Shown: positions 32,419-41,176 of the stretch, piece after piece
Layout: every line of letters begins with the position of its first letter
Position numbering within the stretch: position 1 is the stretch's first letter
NCBI GenBank assembly: GCA_029555025.1
Contig: JAKPTZ010000155.1
Span: 1-41,732, forward strand
DNA: 41,732 bases
Reading direction: 5' to 3'
DNA from: Deltaproteobacteria bacterium
GTDB lineage: Bacteria; Myxococcota_A; UBA9042; DTJE01
Notes under the pieces: model-generated
Told to the model about the DNA's origin: nothing
Seen by the model: only the letters and a program-made list of their open reading frames with translations
Databases searched by the model: none
Position numbers and translations under genes: made by a program

Positions 32419-34164
32419 ATGAATTTCAGGGGCGAATTTTTTGGTTTCGCGTTCGTGGCGGTTTGTTGCTCGGTCATCGGGTGTGGTTCTGGTGATGCCG
32501 GGCATGATGTCGTGCCAGGCGACCTGGACGGCTATGTGGAAGACCGGATTCATGACGAGGGAGTGCCCGACGAGGGCGGCGATTCCGGCCAGCGGGATCA
32601 AGGCTCGGCTGACTACGTCGATTTCGATGCTGATTCGGTCGGCGACCAGGGCGGCGACGTTTCGGCCGATGACCTGCCGGACGGCCAGGGGGATGATTCG
32701 GGCCCGGATGCCGCCATCGATGGCGATCTGGCCGACGATTCCAATACTGCCGACGCGGCAATCGACATTCCGGCCGACGGGGATGCGGTGCAGGGTGATG
32801 ACGTGCCGGAGTCGTGTGATCCAATCCTGTTTCCGATGGCGATGATCAAGGAAACCGAAACGGCCGAGTGCCAGTTCACGAACCATCGAACCGTCATGAA
32901 GGAGGGGCGGTTGATGGATCTGTGGGACGTTTCGTTCGTTTCCTGGGAATCGATTGACTGCAACCTGGTTCCGATAACAATTCGCGGCTTTGCCTCGAAG
33001 CCGGCCGGTTCTTCCGGGAAGATCCCCGGGCTTGTCCAGATGCACGGGCTTGGCGGGTGCGCCGATCCGGACAACGCGACCGGTCCGGCAGCTTTGCTGG
33101 GGTACTTCGTGATCGCACCGACCGGCCCGGGCGGTGCACCGTCAACGAATTCGCCCGACTGCGCGGCATCCGGCGGGCTTCCTTCCGGCCACGACAGCGG
33201 GCGCCGGATGTTCGATACGTATCCGGATCCGCGTGGAAGCTGGTTCTGGGGGCATTCGGTCGCGGCCATGCGGGCCGTGACATGCTTGACGACAAGCGCC
33301 GATGTCGATTCGACGCGTCTTGGGATGACCGGGTATTCGGCAGGGGCCGTCGCCACGTTGATTTCATCCGCTGTGGATGACCGGATCAAGGTATCCGTTC
33401 CGCTTTCGGGCACGGGCGCGTGGGGTGTCGCGACCGAGTCGGCCAACGCGTGGCAGCACAGTCTTCTGACCCTGGCCGGAATGGATGTCGCCTCGCCCGA
33501 ATGGCAAAGGCTGATTTCCACGATCCTTCCCGACGTCAACATGGCCGGCAGCACGACCAGGATACTGATGGTCAACGGTTCAAGCGACGAGTTCTTCCCG
33601 TTGACCGCCCACATGGTCACGTACAACTCGATCCCCGGAACCGACAAGCGAACGGCAATCATCGGAAACGGAGATCACGGCTGCTGCCTGCTGATCGATA
33701 AGCTCTGCGGGCTGGAAGACACCGAGACCATCGAGGCCAGGGCTGAACTGGCGGCCAAGGGGAACCAGAAGGCGTGGTTCCACAGGTGGTTCGGTACCGA
33801 TTCCGACTTTTCGTATTACCCGAACGCGCCCGAGGCCCAGGTCAATCCCGTGGGCGGCGCGATGTATGTCCTTGCCGCGGTTGACGGCGGCGGTTCAAAG
33901 CTGGATGTCGAGTCGGTGCGGTTCTGGCTGTCGAACGACCTTGCCATGAACTTCTTTTCCCAGGAAATGAAGTTCAACGACACCCTGAAGATGTGGGATG
34001 CGACGATTCCGGTCGCCGCCGGCCCCAACGACATCTGGTACGTCGAAGTCGTCTATACCGACGGCGCCCTGGTTTTCCCGGACAAGTTCCTGCTGACGTC
34101 CGTGCCCCGCCTGCCTGGCGGCCTTGTGCCGGCGATTCATCCCATGAACAGTTGCGTGCCGTAG
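32419..34164 (+). CDS. Alpha/beta-hydrolase lipoprotein (acetyl-esterase/dienelactone-hydrolase-like)
   Basis: The protein has 581 residues from ATG 32419, 6-7 bases after CCGGGGG. The signal (FFGFAFVAVCCSVIGC) ends in a lipobox. An Asp/Gly-rich linker of ~100 residues follows. The catalytic domain shows the oxyanion segment QMHGLGG and nucleophile Ser307 in GYSAG, with the likely acid Asp390 in NGSSDEFF and His420 in GNGDHGCC, in the normal order for an esterase/peptidase fold. The C-terminal ~130 residues form a beta-sandwich (DVESVRFWLSND) as in PhoPQ-regulated or acetyl-xylan-esterase-like proteins. The substrate is unknown; a surface esterase is likely. Its 3' end meets the next gene tail-to-tail with a 12-bp gap. 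Confidence 0.85.
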   Translation: MNFRGEFFGFAFVAVCCSVIGCGSGDAGHDVVPGDLDGYVEDRIHDEGVPDEGGDSGQRDQGSADYVDFDADSVGDQGGDVSADDLPDGQGDDSGPDAAIDGDLADDSNTADAAIDIPADGDAVQGDDVPESCDPILFPMAMIKETETAECQFTNHRTVMKEGRLMDLWDVSFVSWESIDCNLVPITIRGFASKPAGSSGKIPGLVQMHGLGGCADPDNATGPAALLGYFVIAPTGPGGAPSTNSPDCAASGGLPSGHDSGRRMFDTYPDPRGSWFWGHSVAAMRAVTCLTTSADVDSTRLGMTGYSAGAVATLISSAVDDRIKVSVPLSGTGAWGVATESANAWQHSLLTLAGMDVASPEWQRLISTILPDVNMAGSTTRILMVNGSSDEFFPLTAHMVTYNSIPGTDKRTAIIGNGDHGCCLLIDKLCGLEDTETIEARAELAAKGNQKAWFHRWFGTDSDFSYYPNAPEAQVNPVGGAMYVLAAVDGGGSKLDVESVRFWLSNDLAMNFFSQEMKFNDTLKMWDATIPVAAGPNDIWYVEVVYTDGALVFPDKFLLTSVPRLPGGLVPAIHPMNSCVP

Positions 34165-34176
34165 TCGCAGTCGGCG

Positions 34177-36111
34177 TCAGTACATCGAGAAGACGCGGAC
34201 GGCGATCGTGATCCGGGCCTTTTCGTTTTCGGCGACGAATTCGTGATCCCGAAGTTCCACCTGGCCCTGGAACGTTATCAGCGCGTCATGCTTGTCGCCG
34301 ATTCCAAGCGCCAGTTCCCGGACATCGAACCTGGGATACCAGTCGGCCTCCAGGATTTCGGCCTTCAGCCACAGATCCTGCTGGTCGTCGAACACCGGGC
34401 CGGCAAAGATGATCTGGTTGGCTGCCACCGACTGCCCCTGGGTCGCCTGGAACATCTCCGGGGTTCGGTAATCAATCAGGTTTTCGCTGATAAGCGGGTT
34501 CCGACCGAAAGTGTCGGGTAGATATGGGGAATACCTGACCTGGTGTTCAACGACGATCTCGGCCGGCGCCTTGTCCAGTCCCCAGTCGCTTTCAAGATCG
34601 TCCTTCAGAAGTATGTCCTTCAGCACGATTTCGACCTTGCGGCCGTGAAAAAGCGCCGCGGCGCAAAGCGCGACCGAGCCTTCGGCCTCCGGCACCGCCA
34701 TGTGATCGACATAAACGTACGAATGCGATGGCAGCAGGCCCGTTCCATCCACTGAGTGGAAACGGTTCGGTTCGTCCTGATCGTGGAAAAAGGTGTCCAG
34801 AGTGTACATGATCCCGTCGTTCGGTTCGTCGCCCGGGTTGTTCAGATCAAGCAGCGCGATGTTCAGCGCCTGTTTGATCCTGGGGTCATCGCCGCAGGTG
34901 TGGTGAATTATCATGTCGCCCAGGTACGGGCTGTCCGCACGATACAGCCTGTGATTCCATGCGGCGGCGTTGTCCATCACGAAGTCCGGGTTCATTACGA
35001 TGAAATCGCCCTGGCTTATTCCGAAAAGATCGGCCACCTCGCGGACGCTGGTGTTGTCGTAAAGCCTTGCCAGGCGTGCCCCGGCCAGTACTCCGGCGCT
35101 TGTGAACCACCGGACGAAACGGTTTTCCGCGGCAAGTCCCAGCAGGTTGTTTTCCATCATGTACCGGGAAATCAGGCACCCGTATGAATGGCAGGCCAGG
35201 TTGACGTGCGTCGCCCCAGTCTGATCCAGTTTGTGGCGGATATACATGGCTGTAATCAGCGCGTAACGGTGAAGCGTCTTTGGTCCTCCAAGCGGGTACT
35301 GTTCGATTTCGGCAATCTGTTCGGGGGTCAGCCAGGATGCCGGGGTGTTTCCAAAGTACTCGAACTTGGCAATCTGGTTCGGCGCCAGTTCCGTTCCGTC
35401 TTCCTTCGAGCATGGGCGCACCACCCCGAAGTTTGCCGCGTCCTGCAGTATGCCGCCGCACCCGCGTTCGCGGCCGTACTGTTCCTCGTCGGGATTCGTG
35501 TTTGACCAGCCGTGTACCCAGATCGAAATGGTCGTCGCGTTGTCGTATTCCTTCGTTCCCGAAAATTCCGGCCCGGGTCCGCAATCGGCCGGGCATCCGC
35601 CTTCCGCCTCGCACGGATCGCAGCAGTCGTCGTCGCAGGCCGCCCACCGATCCTGATCAAGCATTGGTCCGATGCACAGTCCGGCCGCGCAAAGGCCGCC
35701 CGGACACGTCTCCGGTTTTCCCATGGTGCACTTGTAGTCGAATTCGGTCGTGCCGGAACAATCGATCGGTTCCTTCCAGCACGCGCCGGTGTCGGGTGCC
35801 GTGTCCCCGGCAACGTCCGCGCCGGCGTCCACGGCGTCCGGTTCGATGTCGTCTGTCCCGTCCGTATCGATGACTTCGGGCCGGAACAGATCCTGGTCCG
35901 TGTCCGCCACGTCGGTTCCGGCATCCGTCCACGCTTCCGGCAGCGCGTCCCGGACCACAGAGTCCGCTTCCGCGTCAATCGGCGTCGCGTCCCAGGCGCC
36001 GTCATCCGAAATCTGGTCAATCGACCCGTCGCCAGGCCCGTTGGATCCCGCGCATCCCGAAAGAATCGAACAAGCCGCAAGCAACAAGATTGCCCAGAAA
36101 TTCCGTGACAT
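34177..36111 (-). CDS. Lipase-like alpha/beta-hydrolase lipoprotein with Cys-rich module
   Basis: The protein has 644 residues from ATG 36111, behind GGGG. The signal (RNFWAILLLAACSILSGC) has a good lipobox. An Asp-rich linker (to ~residue 110) and a compact Cys-rich module with CDDDCCDPCEAEGGC follow. Then comes a lipase-like fold: ISIWVHGW at the oxyanion strand and the nucleophile Ser309 in NLACHSYGC. The usual GxSxG is CxSxG here, as in some lipases and acyltransferases of the LCAT/PGAP1 type. The likely His is in VDHMAVPE. The last ~150 residues look beta-rich and may be a binding domain. It starts 45 bp after the membrane protein gene above and could be the last gene of that operon. Confidence 0.8.
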   Translation of the reverse strand: MSRNFWAILLLAACSILSGCAGSNGPGDGSIDQISDDGAWDATPIDAEADSVVRDALPEAWTDAGTDVADTDQDLFRPEVIDTDGTDDIEPDAVDAGADVAGDTAPDTGACWKEPIDCSGTTEFDYKCTMGKPETCPGGLCAAGLCIGPMLDQDRWAACDDDCCDPCEAEGGCPADCGPGPEFSGTKEYDNATTISIWVHGWSNTNPDEEQYGRERGCGGILQDAANFGVVRPCSKEDGTELAPNQIAKFEYFGNTPASWLTPEQIAEIEQYPLGGPKTLHRYALITAMYIRHKLDQTGATHVNLACHSYGCLISRYMMENNLLGLAAENRFVRWFTSAGVLAGARLARLYDNTSVREVADLFGISQGDFIVMNPDFVMDNAAAWNHRLYRADSPYLGDMIIHHTCGDDPRIKQALNIALLDLNNPGDEPNDGIMYTLDTFFHDQDEPNRFHSVDGTGLLPSHSYVYVDHMAVPEAEGSVALCAAALFHGRKVEIVLKDILLKDDLESDWGLDKAPAEIVVEHQVRYSPYLPDTFGRNPLISENLIDYRTPEMFQATQGQSVAANQIIFAGPVFDDQQDLWLKAEILEADWYPRFDVRELALGIGDKHDALITFQGQVELRDHEFVAENEKARITIAVRVFSMY

Positions 36112-36156
36112 CGAAACAACCCCGTCGCGCAAACAGATGTTGCAAGTCTAGGACAA

Positions 36157-38379
36157 TCAATCGATTTTGTGCAGTGCAAGCATGAAACAGGCAACGCCGG
36201 ATGCCGCCAGCGGGGCAACGACGCCGATTATCGGGAACAGCAGGATCGGGCACGCGATTGCCGCCGTTGCGGCCGCCATGGTGTCAACGGCCCTGATTCG
36301 ACCGGTCAGGTCGCATGTGCCAAGCGCGCTGGAATCCCGCAGCCCCTGGGCAGCCGACTGGAAGGCGCCACCACAGAATGCGGCTGTCGTGAAGGCCAGC
36401 ACCAGAATCAGCACAAGGCCGGCGGCGGAAGGAATGCCGGAGGCCGCAAGCAGCACGACCGGGATTGTCGCGATTGTCGATATCGCCGCGCCGGCGTTGA
36501 AGGCCTTCATCGTGCGGGTCGGGCTCGCCCCCCTGCGTTCCATCAGGCGCCAGGCGACCCAGGCACCGGCACCAAGTCCGCCCATGTATGCGGCGATGAT
36601 TCCGCCAAGCCAGCCGGCCAGTGAGCCCCATGACGACTGAATCGCCCACATCAGCGCGAACTCGACGGTCATGCCGCAGATTCCGGTTACCGCCGATGTC
36701 GCGTATGCAGATGCCATACGTCCGCGAAGGCGTCTGGAAAGCGCAAGCACCATGATGATTGCCGGGAACAGGATGCAGGCGGCCGCCGCTGGAAGCCGCC
36801 TCGGGGTCGAGCCGGCCGTGGCGACCGACGGGTTGTGCCTGCCGGCCCAGTCCAGGAGCGTGTAAAGCTGGGCCGCCGGCAGCATCGCGCCGTTGGCCGG
36901 CACGTCACGCCTGACCGATTCAATCCTGCGATCAAGTTGTTCCAGTTCGAACGGGTCAAGCACGTCGTCAATGAAGGCGTCGGTCGCATGCATCCTTTCG
37001 AATGGAAGAACGTCCAGCGCCGACTTGATCGCATTCAGATCCGGCGCCGTCCGGCCGCATGTCAGCAACCAGTCCCCGAATGGAAGCAACCGGCATTCGG
37101 GAAAGGCACCCCTTGCCGCGTTCAGTATCGACGCAAGCGAACGGATTGCCGCATCGGTTGGATGGCTTTCGGCCGCCCCGAGCGTCACGAACATGCGTCC
37201 ATCGCGCCTTAACGCCGCGGCCGCCTTCCAGAACGTGTTCGAAGTGACCAGGCCGGTCCTGTCGAGCGTCGCCGGCGGCCCCACGCGCAGGATGATCGCG
37301 TCAAGACCGGCAGACACGCCGGAAATCTCGTAAAGGAAATCCCCGGGGATCACAGTGACGGCCCTGTCGCGATCGCTGCGGCAGAAGTCCCGATCCAGGT
37401 TGTCCAGTGCGATGTCGCGGGTCATCAGAGTGACTTCCGTACCGGGGATGGAAGCCAGCAGGGCCAGGTCGTGCGACGTCCCGCCCGCGGCAAGGATGCG
37501 GCCGGCATCAGGTGAAAGGCCCTTGACCATCGTGGCCAGGATTTCCGGCGTGCGCCTGTCGGGGCAGTCGATAACGGTTGAGGGTCCCTGGACCACCGTC
37601 TTCTGTCTGTCGAATACCACGGCGGCGCGGCGGCCGAACCGGTTTTCCACCCTTGAAATGATGACCGAGCCTGCGGGCGCCGGAACAATCAGCCAGGATG
37701 CCCAGGCACACGCAGCCGCGACGACAAGGGTTCCCGCGATGGTTGCGACGCGGCAAGGCAGGCGCTTTATCCCGGCAAGTCCCAGGGCGGCGAAACCGCC
37801 TGTCAAGGCGACCGCGGCCACCAGCCCGGGCGTGCCGATCCATTCCACGGCCAGTGACCCGACAACAAGGCCGCCGATGCCGGCCCCCACCGATTCAAGG
37901 ATCGTGGTTCGTCCCAGGCCGGCGCCGTAGGTCGCGGCCAGCATCGGCACAAGCCAGGCAAACAGCACGCCGGAAACGACGGCCGCCGGTGCCGTCGCGG
38001 CCGCCATCCAGGCCATCGCCGCCAGGGGGTGCATCGCGATTCCGGTGACCGAGAAGCGAACCGAGAGCGTCGAAAGGATTATCAGGCCGATGCCCATGCC
38101 GGCGGTAACCATCCCGGATCCGATTGCCGCCAGGATCCGGCCGCCGCCGCGCCGATCGCCGATCCTTCCAAACAGGGCCGCTCCCAGGGCACCGGCCGCA
38201 AGCCAGGCCGCCAGAGCGACACCCATGAAAAATTCGTTTCCGCCGAAGCGCTCCAGGCCGGCACGCAGCAATGCCACCTGGGCGAGCGTGGATTGCGCGC
38301 CCAGGCACATCACGGCGAGCCTTGTCATGGTCGGAATTCTGTCCGCGGGCACCCGGTTACTTCCCGACATCGTGTTCAT
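36157..38379 (-). CDS. Polytopic membrane protein with embedded spermidine-synthase-like domain
   Basis: The protein has 740 residues from ATG 38379; a GTG-type upstream extension within the MEMO gene is unlikely. About seven N-terminal helices (first AVMCLGAQSTLAQVALLRAG) are followed by a ~240-residue soluble Rossmann domain and about five to six C-terminal helices. The domain has a degenerate nucleotide loop (ILAAGGTSHDLALLAS) and, where spermidine synthases have the catalytic DxPDP loop, ILRVGPPATLD. The acidic residue that activates the amine is thus missing and true aminopropyl transfer is unlikely. The layout matches 'fused MFS/spermidine synthase' proteins of unknown function. It overlaps the MEMO-AMMECR1 gene by 23 bp, so it is very likely made together with that system. 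Confidence 0.82.
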   Translation of the reverse strand: MNTMSGSNRVPADRIPTMTRLAVMCLGAQSTLAQVALLRAGLERFGGNEFFMGVALAAWLAAGALGAALFGRIGDRRGGGRILAAIGSGMVTAGMGIGLIILSTLSVRFSVTGIAMHPLAAMAWMAAATAPAAVVSGVLFAWLVPMLAATYGAGLGRTTILESVGAGIGGLVVGSLAVEWIGTPGLVAAVALTGGFAALGLAGIKRLPCRVATIAGTLVVAAACAWASWLIVPAPAGSVIISRVENRFGRRAAVVFDRQKTVVQGPSTVIDCPDRRTPEILATMVKGLSPDAGRILAAGGTSHDLALLASIPGTEVTLMTRDIALDNLDRDFCRSDRDRAVTVIPGDFLYEISGVSAGLDAIILRVGPPATLDRTGLVTSNTFWKAAAALRRDGRMFVTLGAAESHPTDAAIRSLASILNAARGAFPECRLLPFGDWLLTCGRTAPDLNAIKSALDVLPFERMHATDAFIDDVLDPFELEQLDRRIESVRRDVPANGAMLPAAQLYTLLDWAGRHNPSVATAGSTPRRLPAAAACILFPAIIMVLALSRRLRGRMASAYATSAVTGICGMTVEFALMWAIQSSWGSLAGWLGGIIAAYMGGLGAGAWVAWRLMERRGASPTRTMKAFNAGAAISTIATIPVVLLAASGIPSAAGLVLILVLAFTTAAFCGGAFQSAAQGLRDSSALGTCDLTGRIRAVDTMAAATAAIACPILLFPIIGVVAPLAASGVACFMLALHKID

Positions 38380-39943
38380 TGAAGATGATTCCTTCGAAGC
38401 GGAAAAGCTTTGCGTCCGGGTTCTTCCAGGCATCCATCGGCAGCCCGGCCTTGCGGGCTGTATGGTCAAGGAACTGCTGCCTGTTCCATCCCCATTCGAC
38501 AGGCACCTGTGGCAGAAGCAGTCCCCTGCGGGAACCAAGCTGGATAATCAATCCGTCCCGGCCGACCACGATTTCGTTCACGTCGGATACGGGCACCGCC
38601 GGAAACAGGACGCTTATCTCGTATTCAATCGCCCCGAGTTCATCCGTCCGCACCCGATCGAACCTGGGATCCTCGGTCGCGGCGGCCACCGCCATCTCCC
38701 GGACGCATTCCCACAGCGGCATCCGCGGTTCCGTGTGACCGATGCATCCACGCAGGTCGCCGTCCTTCTTAAGCGTCACGAACGCGGCGCCAGGTTTGGT
38801 CAGGGCTGGATCGGTCACGTCGAAATCAGGCTTCCTGCCCGTGCGGATCAGCGTCTCGACCGTCTGGCGGGCGATGGTCAGCAGGGTCTTTTTCTGCTGC
38901 GGCGTCAGTTCGTTGTCATGCGGCCGCGCCCCGTGGGCCAGGTCGCCCGTGCCGGCGCCGGGCGCGTTTGCGTTCGTTGTCATCTTTGAACTTCCCCCCG
39001 GCCTCGGGAATGCCACCGCGCCGTAACCGACAACCTTGCGCCGGTCGCCGGCCGTGTCACCGCTGTTCCTGTAATCAAGCACGACCGGACCGGGCCACTT
39101 CAGCGCCTTCTGGGCCGTCATCAGGGTCAGCACCAGCGCCGTTCCGCAGAAGCCTTCGCGTGGCGTGTTCATGGTTCGCTTCATGCTGTCGCAGTCCAGG
39201 TCGGTCACCGTCTTCAGGTTGCCGCGATCCAGGCCGACCGCCGTCTGGTAGTCGAAGTAATGCGACATGTCCGTCGAAACGACGACAACCGTACGCCGAT
39301 CCCCGGAGTATCGCTTTGCAAGGGCGGCGGCAAGCTGGTTGACGACTTCGGCTTCGGACTGGTTCCCGAACATCAGGGGCACGATCTTCGCCCCCGGCGC
39401 GGCGACTTGAACGAAGGGCAACTGCACTTCCAGTGAGTGTTCGCCGTCAAAAAGCGCGCGATCGTCGGTGATGAAAGGGTATTCCTTCAGAAGGGCGCCG
39501 ACTTCGGCCAGATCGACCGGCAAGTCGCCCAGTGGCGTCTTGAAGGCCCCGGCCGTCGTCGTTGCGATTGCCTTGTTGCGAAGGGTGCCGTCATTCCTGA
39601 ATGGACGGTGTGTGAACGCGACCACGACGACCCGCGTCGGCTTCATCGCCAGGATCTGACGATAGGCATGGCCCGCAATCGGTCCCGAATAGACGTACCC
39701 GGCGTGGGGCGAGATGAAGGCCCAGGCGTCAAGGCCATCGACGGCCGTCGCGGCATTGATGTATCCGTTGACTTCGCGCCGCAGGGCCGCCGTGTCGGAA
39801 GTGTAAAAGGATCCCGCGAATCCGGGCTGGATTTCCGGTCCGGCCTGCGGGGATGCGTCGCACCCCGAAGAACCCAGAAGAGCAAGCAGCGCGATCATTG
39901 CCCCCACCCCCTTTGCCGGATGAAATAAGACGAAACCGTCCAT
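38357..39943 (-). CDS. amrB/amrA: AmmeMemoRadiSam B-A fusion: MEMO plus AMMECR1 lipoprotein
   Basis: The protein has 528 residues from ATG 39943 behind GGGAAGGG. A signal with LLALLGSSGC (Cys28) suggests lipidation and export. The MEMO domain (residues ~35-315) keeps the three residues that form the metal site in human MEMO1 (H49, H81, C244): His80 in ISPHAGY, His112 in AFTHRP with the same 32-residue spacing, and Cys266 in GFCGTA. A Gly/Asn/Ala linker leads to the AMMECR1 domain (~345-528) with its signature LRGCIG at 397-402. In most genomes these are separate cytoplasmic proteins. Fusion is known, but the lipoprotein signal is notable. The gene follows the radical SAM enzyme and a Tat mini-protein and overlaps the next membrane protein by 23 bp. 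The reaction is unresolved. Confidence 0.93.
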   Translation of the reverse strand: MDGFVLFHPAKGVGAMIALLALLGSSGCDASPQAGPEIQPGFAGSFYTSDTAALRREVNGYINAATAVDGLDAWAFISPHAGYVYSGPIAGHAYRQILAMKPTRVVVVAFTHRPFRNDGTLRNKAIATTTAGAFKTPLGDLPVDLAEVGALLKEYPFITDDRALFDGEHSLEVQLPFVQVAAPGAKIVPLMFGNQSEAEVVNQLAAALAKRYSGDRRTVVVVSTDMSHYFDYQTAVGLDRGNLKTVTDLDCDSMKRTMNTPREGFCGTALVLTLMTAQKALKWPGPVVLDYRNSGDTAGDRRKVVGYGAVAFPRPGGSSKMTTNANAPGAGTGDLAHGARPHDNELTPQQKKTLLTIARQTVETLIRTGRKPDFDVTDPALTKPGAAFVTLKKDGDLRGCIGHTEPRMPLWECVREMAVAAATEDPRFDRVRTDELGAIEYEISVLFPAVPVSDVNEIVVGRDGLIIQLGSRRGLLLPQVPVEWGWNRQQFLDHTARKAGLPMDAWKNPDAKLFRFEGIIFNEHDVGK

Positions 39944-39970
39944 GATCCCTTCCCGTTAAGGTCTTCTGGC

Positions 39971-40192
39971 TCAGCCGGCCAGTTCATCGCCATTAACGTA
40001 GTAACGCGCCGGGTGTGCCGACAGGTGATCGCTTCCGGTCTGCCGGGCGGTCTGTCCGGAAGCTGGCGAAAACGGTCGCGCAAGTCCGGCGCCGGCAAGG
40101 CCCAGAAGTGCCAGCGCGGTCTTCAGGAACTGCCGGCGTCCCATGTCCGCCCCGCAAGCCGCGTCCTTTTCCTTATGCCCGGGCGCTTTCAA
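39971..40192 (-). CDS. Tat-signal mini-protein of the AmmeMemoRadiSam locus
   Basis: The protein has 73 residues from TTG 40192 (GGGGG six bases upstream) or 57 from ATG 40144. It has a twin-arginine signal, GRRQFLKTALALLGLAGAGLA, here split as GRRQFLK plus the hydrophobic core, and then only ~30 residues ending SAHPARYYVNGDELAG. The final HPARYY resembles the HPARFW segment of the one-TM protein at 41173 and the N-terminal extension that precedes the CxLCPRxC motif in many radical SAM members of this system, some of which carry a Tat signal. It could be the remnant of a Tat-exported paralogue, or a real small anchor or chaperone peptide. It lies 3 bp after the radical SAM stop and 27 bp before MEMO. 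Confidence 0.65.
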   Translation of the reverse strand: MKAPGHKEKDAACGADMGRRQFLKTALALLGLAGAGLARPFSPASGQTARQTGSDHLSAHPARYYVNGDELAG

Positions 40193-40195
40193 CGC

Positions 40196-41176
40196 TTACC
40201 CCCAGATTCCTGCAACCGGTTTGCCGCAGAAGTCGCACTTTCCGTCACTGCCGACCTTGTTTGATAGAACCTGATAGCCACGTCTCTCGATTACCTTGCG
40301 ACCGCATGACGGGCACCACGTATGGGCGTGATCCCCGGCATCGGTATTGCCGACATAGACATGCTTCAGCCCGGCGGCCACGGCGACGTCGGCCGCCTTG
40401 AAAAGGGTTTCCGGCGGCGTCGGAAGGCGTTCCTGCATTCGATACATGGGATGGAACCTTGAAAAGTGCAGGGGTGTGGTCGGCCCGCACTTATCGACGA
40501 TGAACCGGCACATGTCCCGTATCATGCCCATGTCGTCGTTTTCACCCGGAATGACCAGGTTGGTGATTTCGACCAGGACGCCCTGCCTGCACATGGTTTC
40601 GATCGCGTCCAGAACCGGCTGAAGCCGTCCCTGGCATATGCGGCGATAGAAGTCGTCCGAAAACGCCTTGATATCGACGTTCGCGGCATCGACGACGCGG
40701 CATGCCTCTTTCAGTGGTTCCTGTTCGATGAACCCGGCCGTCACCCATACATTCTTCAGTCCGACGGCCTTCGCCGCGGTCGCGATATCTGTCGCGTATT
40801 CGAAAAAAACGATCGGTTCCGTGTATGTCGAGGAGATCGACTGACATCCTCGCTGCCTGGCCGCGGCGACAATCTGCGCGGGCGACATGTCAACGGTTTC
40901 GGCGTCCTCGGGATCAAGCTGGCTTATCTGCCAGTTCTGGCAGTTCATGCAGTGAAGGTTGCAGCCCGCCGTCGCAAGCGAGAAGGTTTTTGTGCCGGGA
41001 AGAAAATGAAACAGGGGCTTTTTTTCGACCGGATCGATGTTGAGGCTGACCGGCTTTCCATAGACAAGCGAGACAAGGCGACCGTCGCGGTTCATGCGCA
41101 CCCGGCAGTTTCCCCTTCCGCCGTCCGACAGGCGGCATTTGCGGGGGCAGAGGCGGCATTCAACGGTATCGGTCAT
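40196..41176 (-). CDS. amrS: AmmeMemoRadiSam system radical SAM enzyme
   Basis: The protein has 326 residues from ATG 41176, behind GGAAGGAA. The N-terminus carries an extra Cys set CRLCPRKC (Cys7, 10, 14) plus Cys24, then GKPVSLNIDPVEKKPLFHF and the radical SAM motif CNLHCMNC (Cys72, 76, 79). This order is characteristic of the PflA-like enzyme that co-occurs with MEMO and AMMECR1. The C-terminus has a zinc-ribbon-like pair, WCPSC and KCDFC. The usual residues before CxLCPRxC (HPARFW...) are absent here and instead form the end of the overlapping upstream gene. It is predicted to cleave S-adenosylmethionine; the substrate is unknown. Four bases overlap with the anchor gene (ATGA). Confidence 0.93.
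   Translation of the reverse strand: MTDTVECRLCPRKCRLSDGGRGNCRVRMNRDGRLVSLVYGKPVSLNIDPVEKKPLFHFLPGTKTFSLATAGCNLHCMNCQNWQISQLDPEDAETVDMSPAQIVAAARQRGCQSISSTYTEPIVFFEYATDIATAAKAVGLKNVWVTAGFIEQEPLKEACRVVDAANVDIKAFSDDFYRRICQGRLQPVLDAIETMCRQGVLVEITNLVIPGENDDMGMIRDMCRFIVDKCGPTTPLHFSRFHPMYRMQERLPTPPETLFKAADVAVAAGLKHVYVGNTDAGDHAHTWCPSCGRKVIERRGYQVLSNKVGSDGKCDFCGKPVAGIWG

Noticed and set aside
36157-38379. Functional spermidine synthase linked to the polyamine pathway of the decarboxylase at 15559
   Set aside because: The catalytic acidic loop is missing, the domain is embedded in a membrane protein, and the two genes are 20 kb apart.
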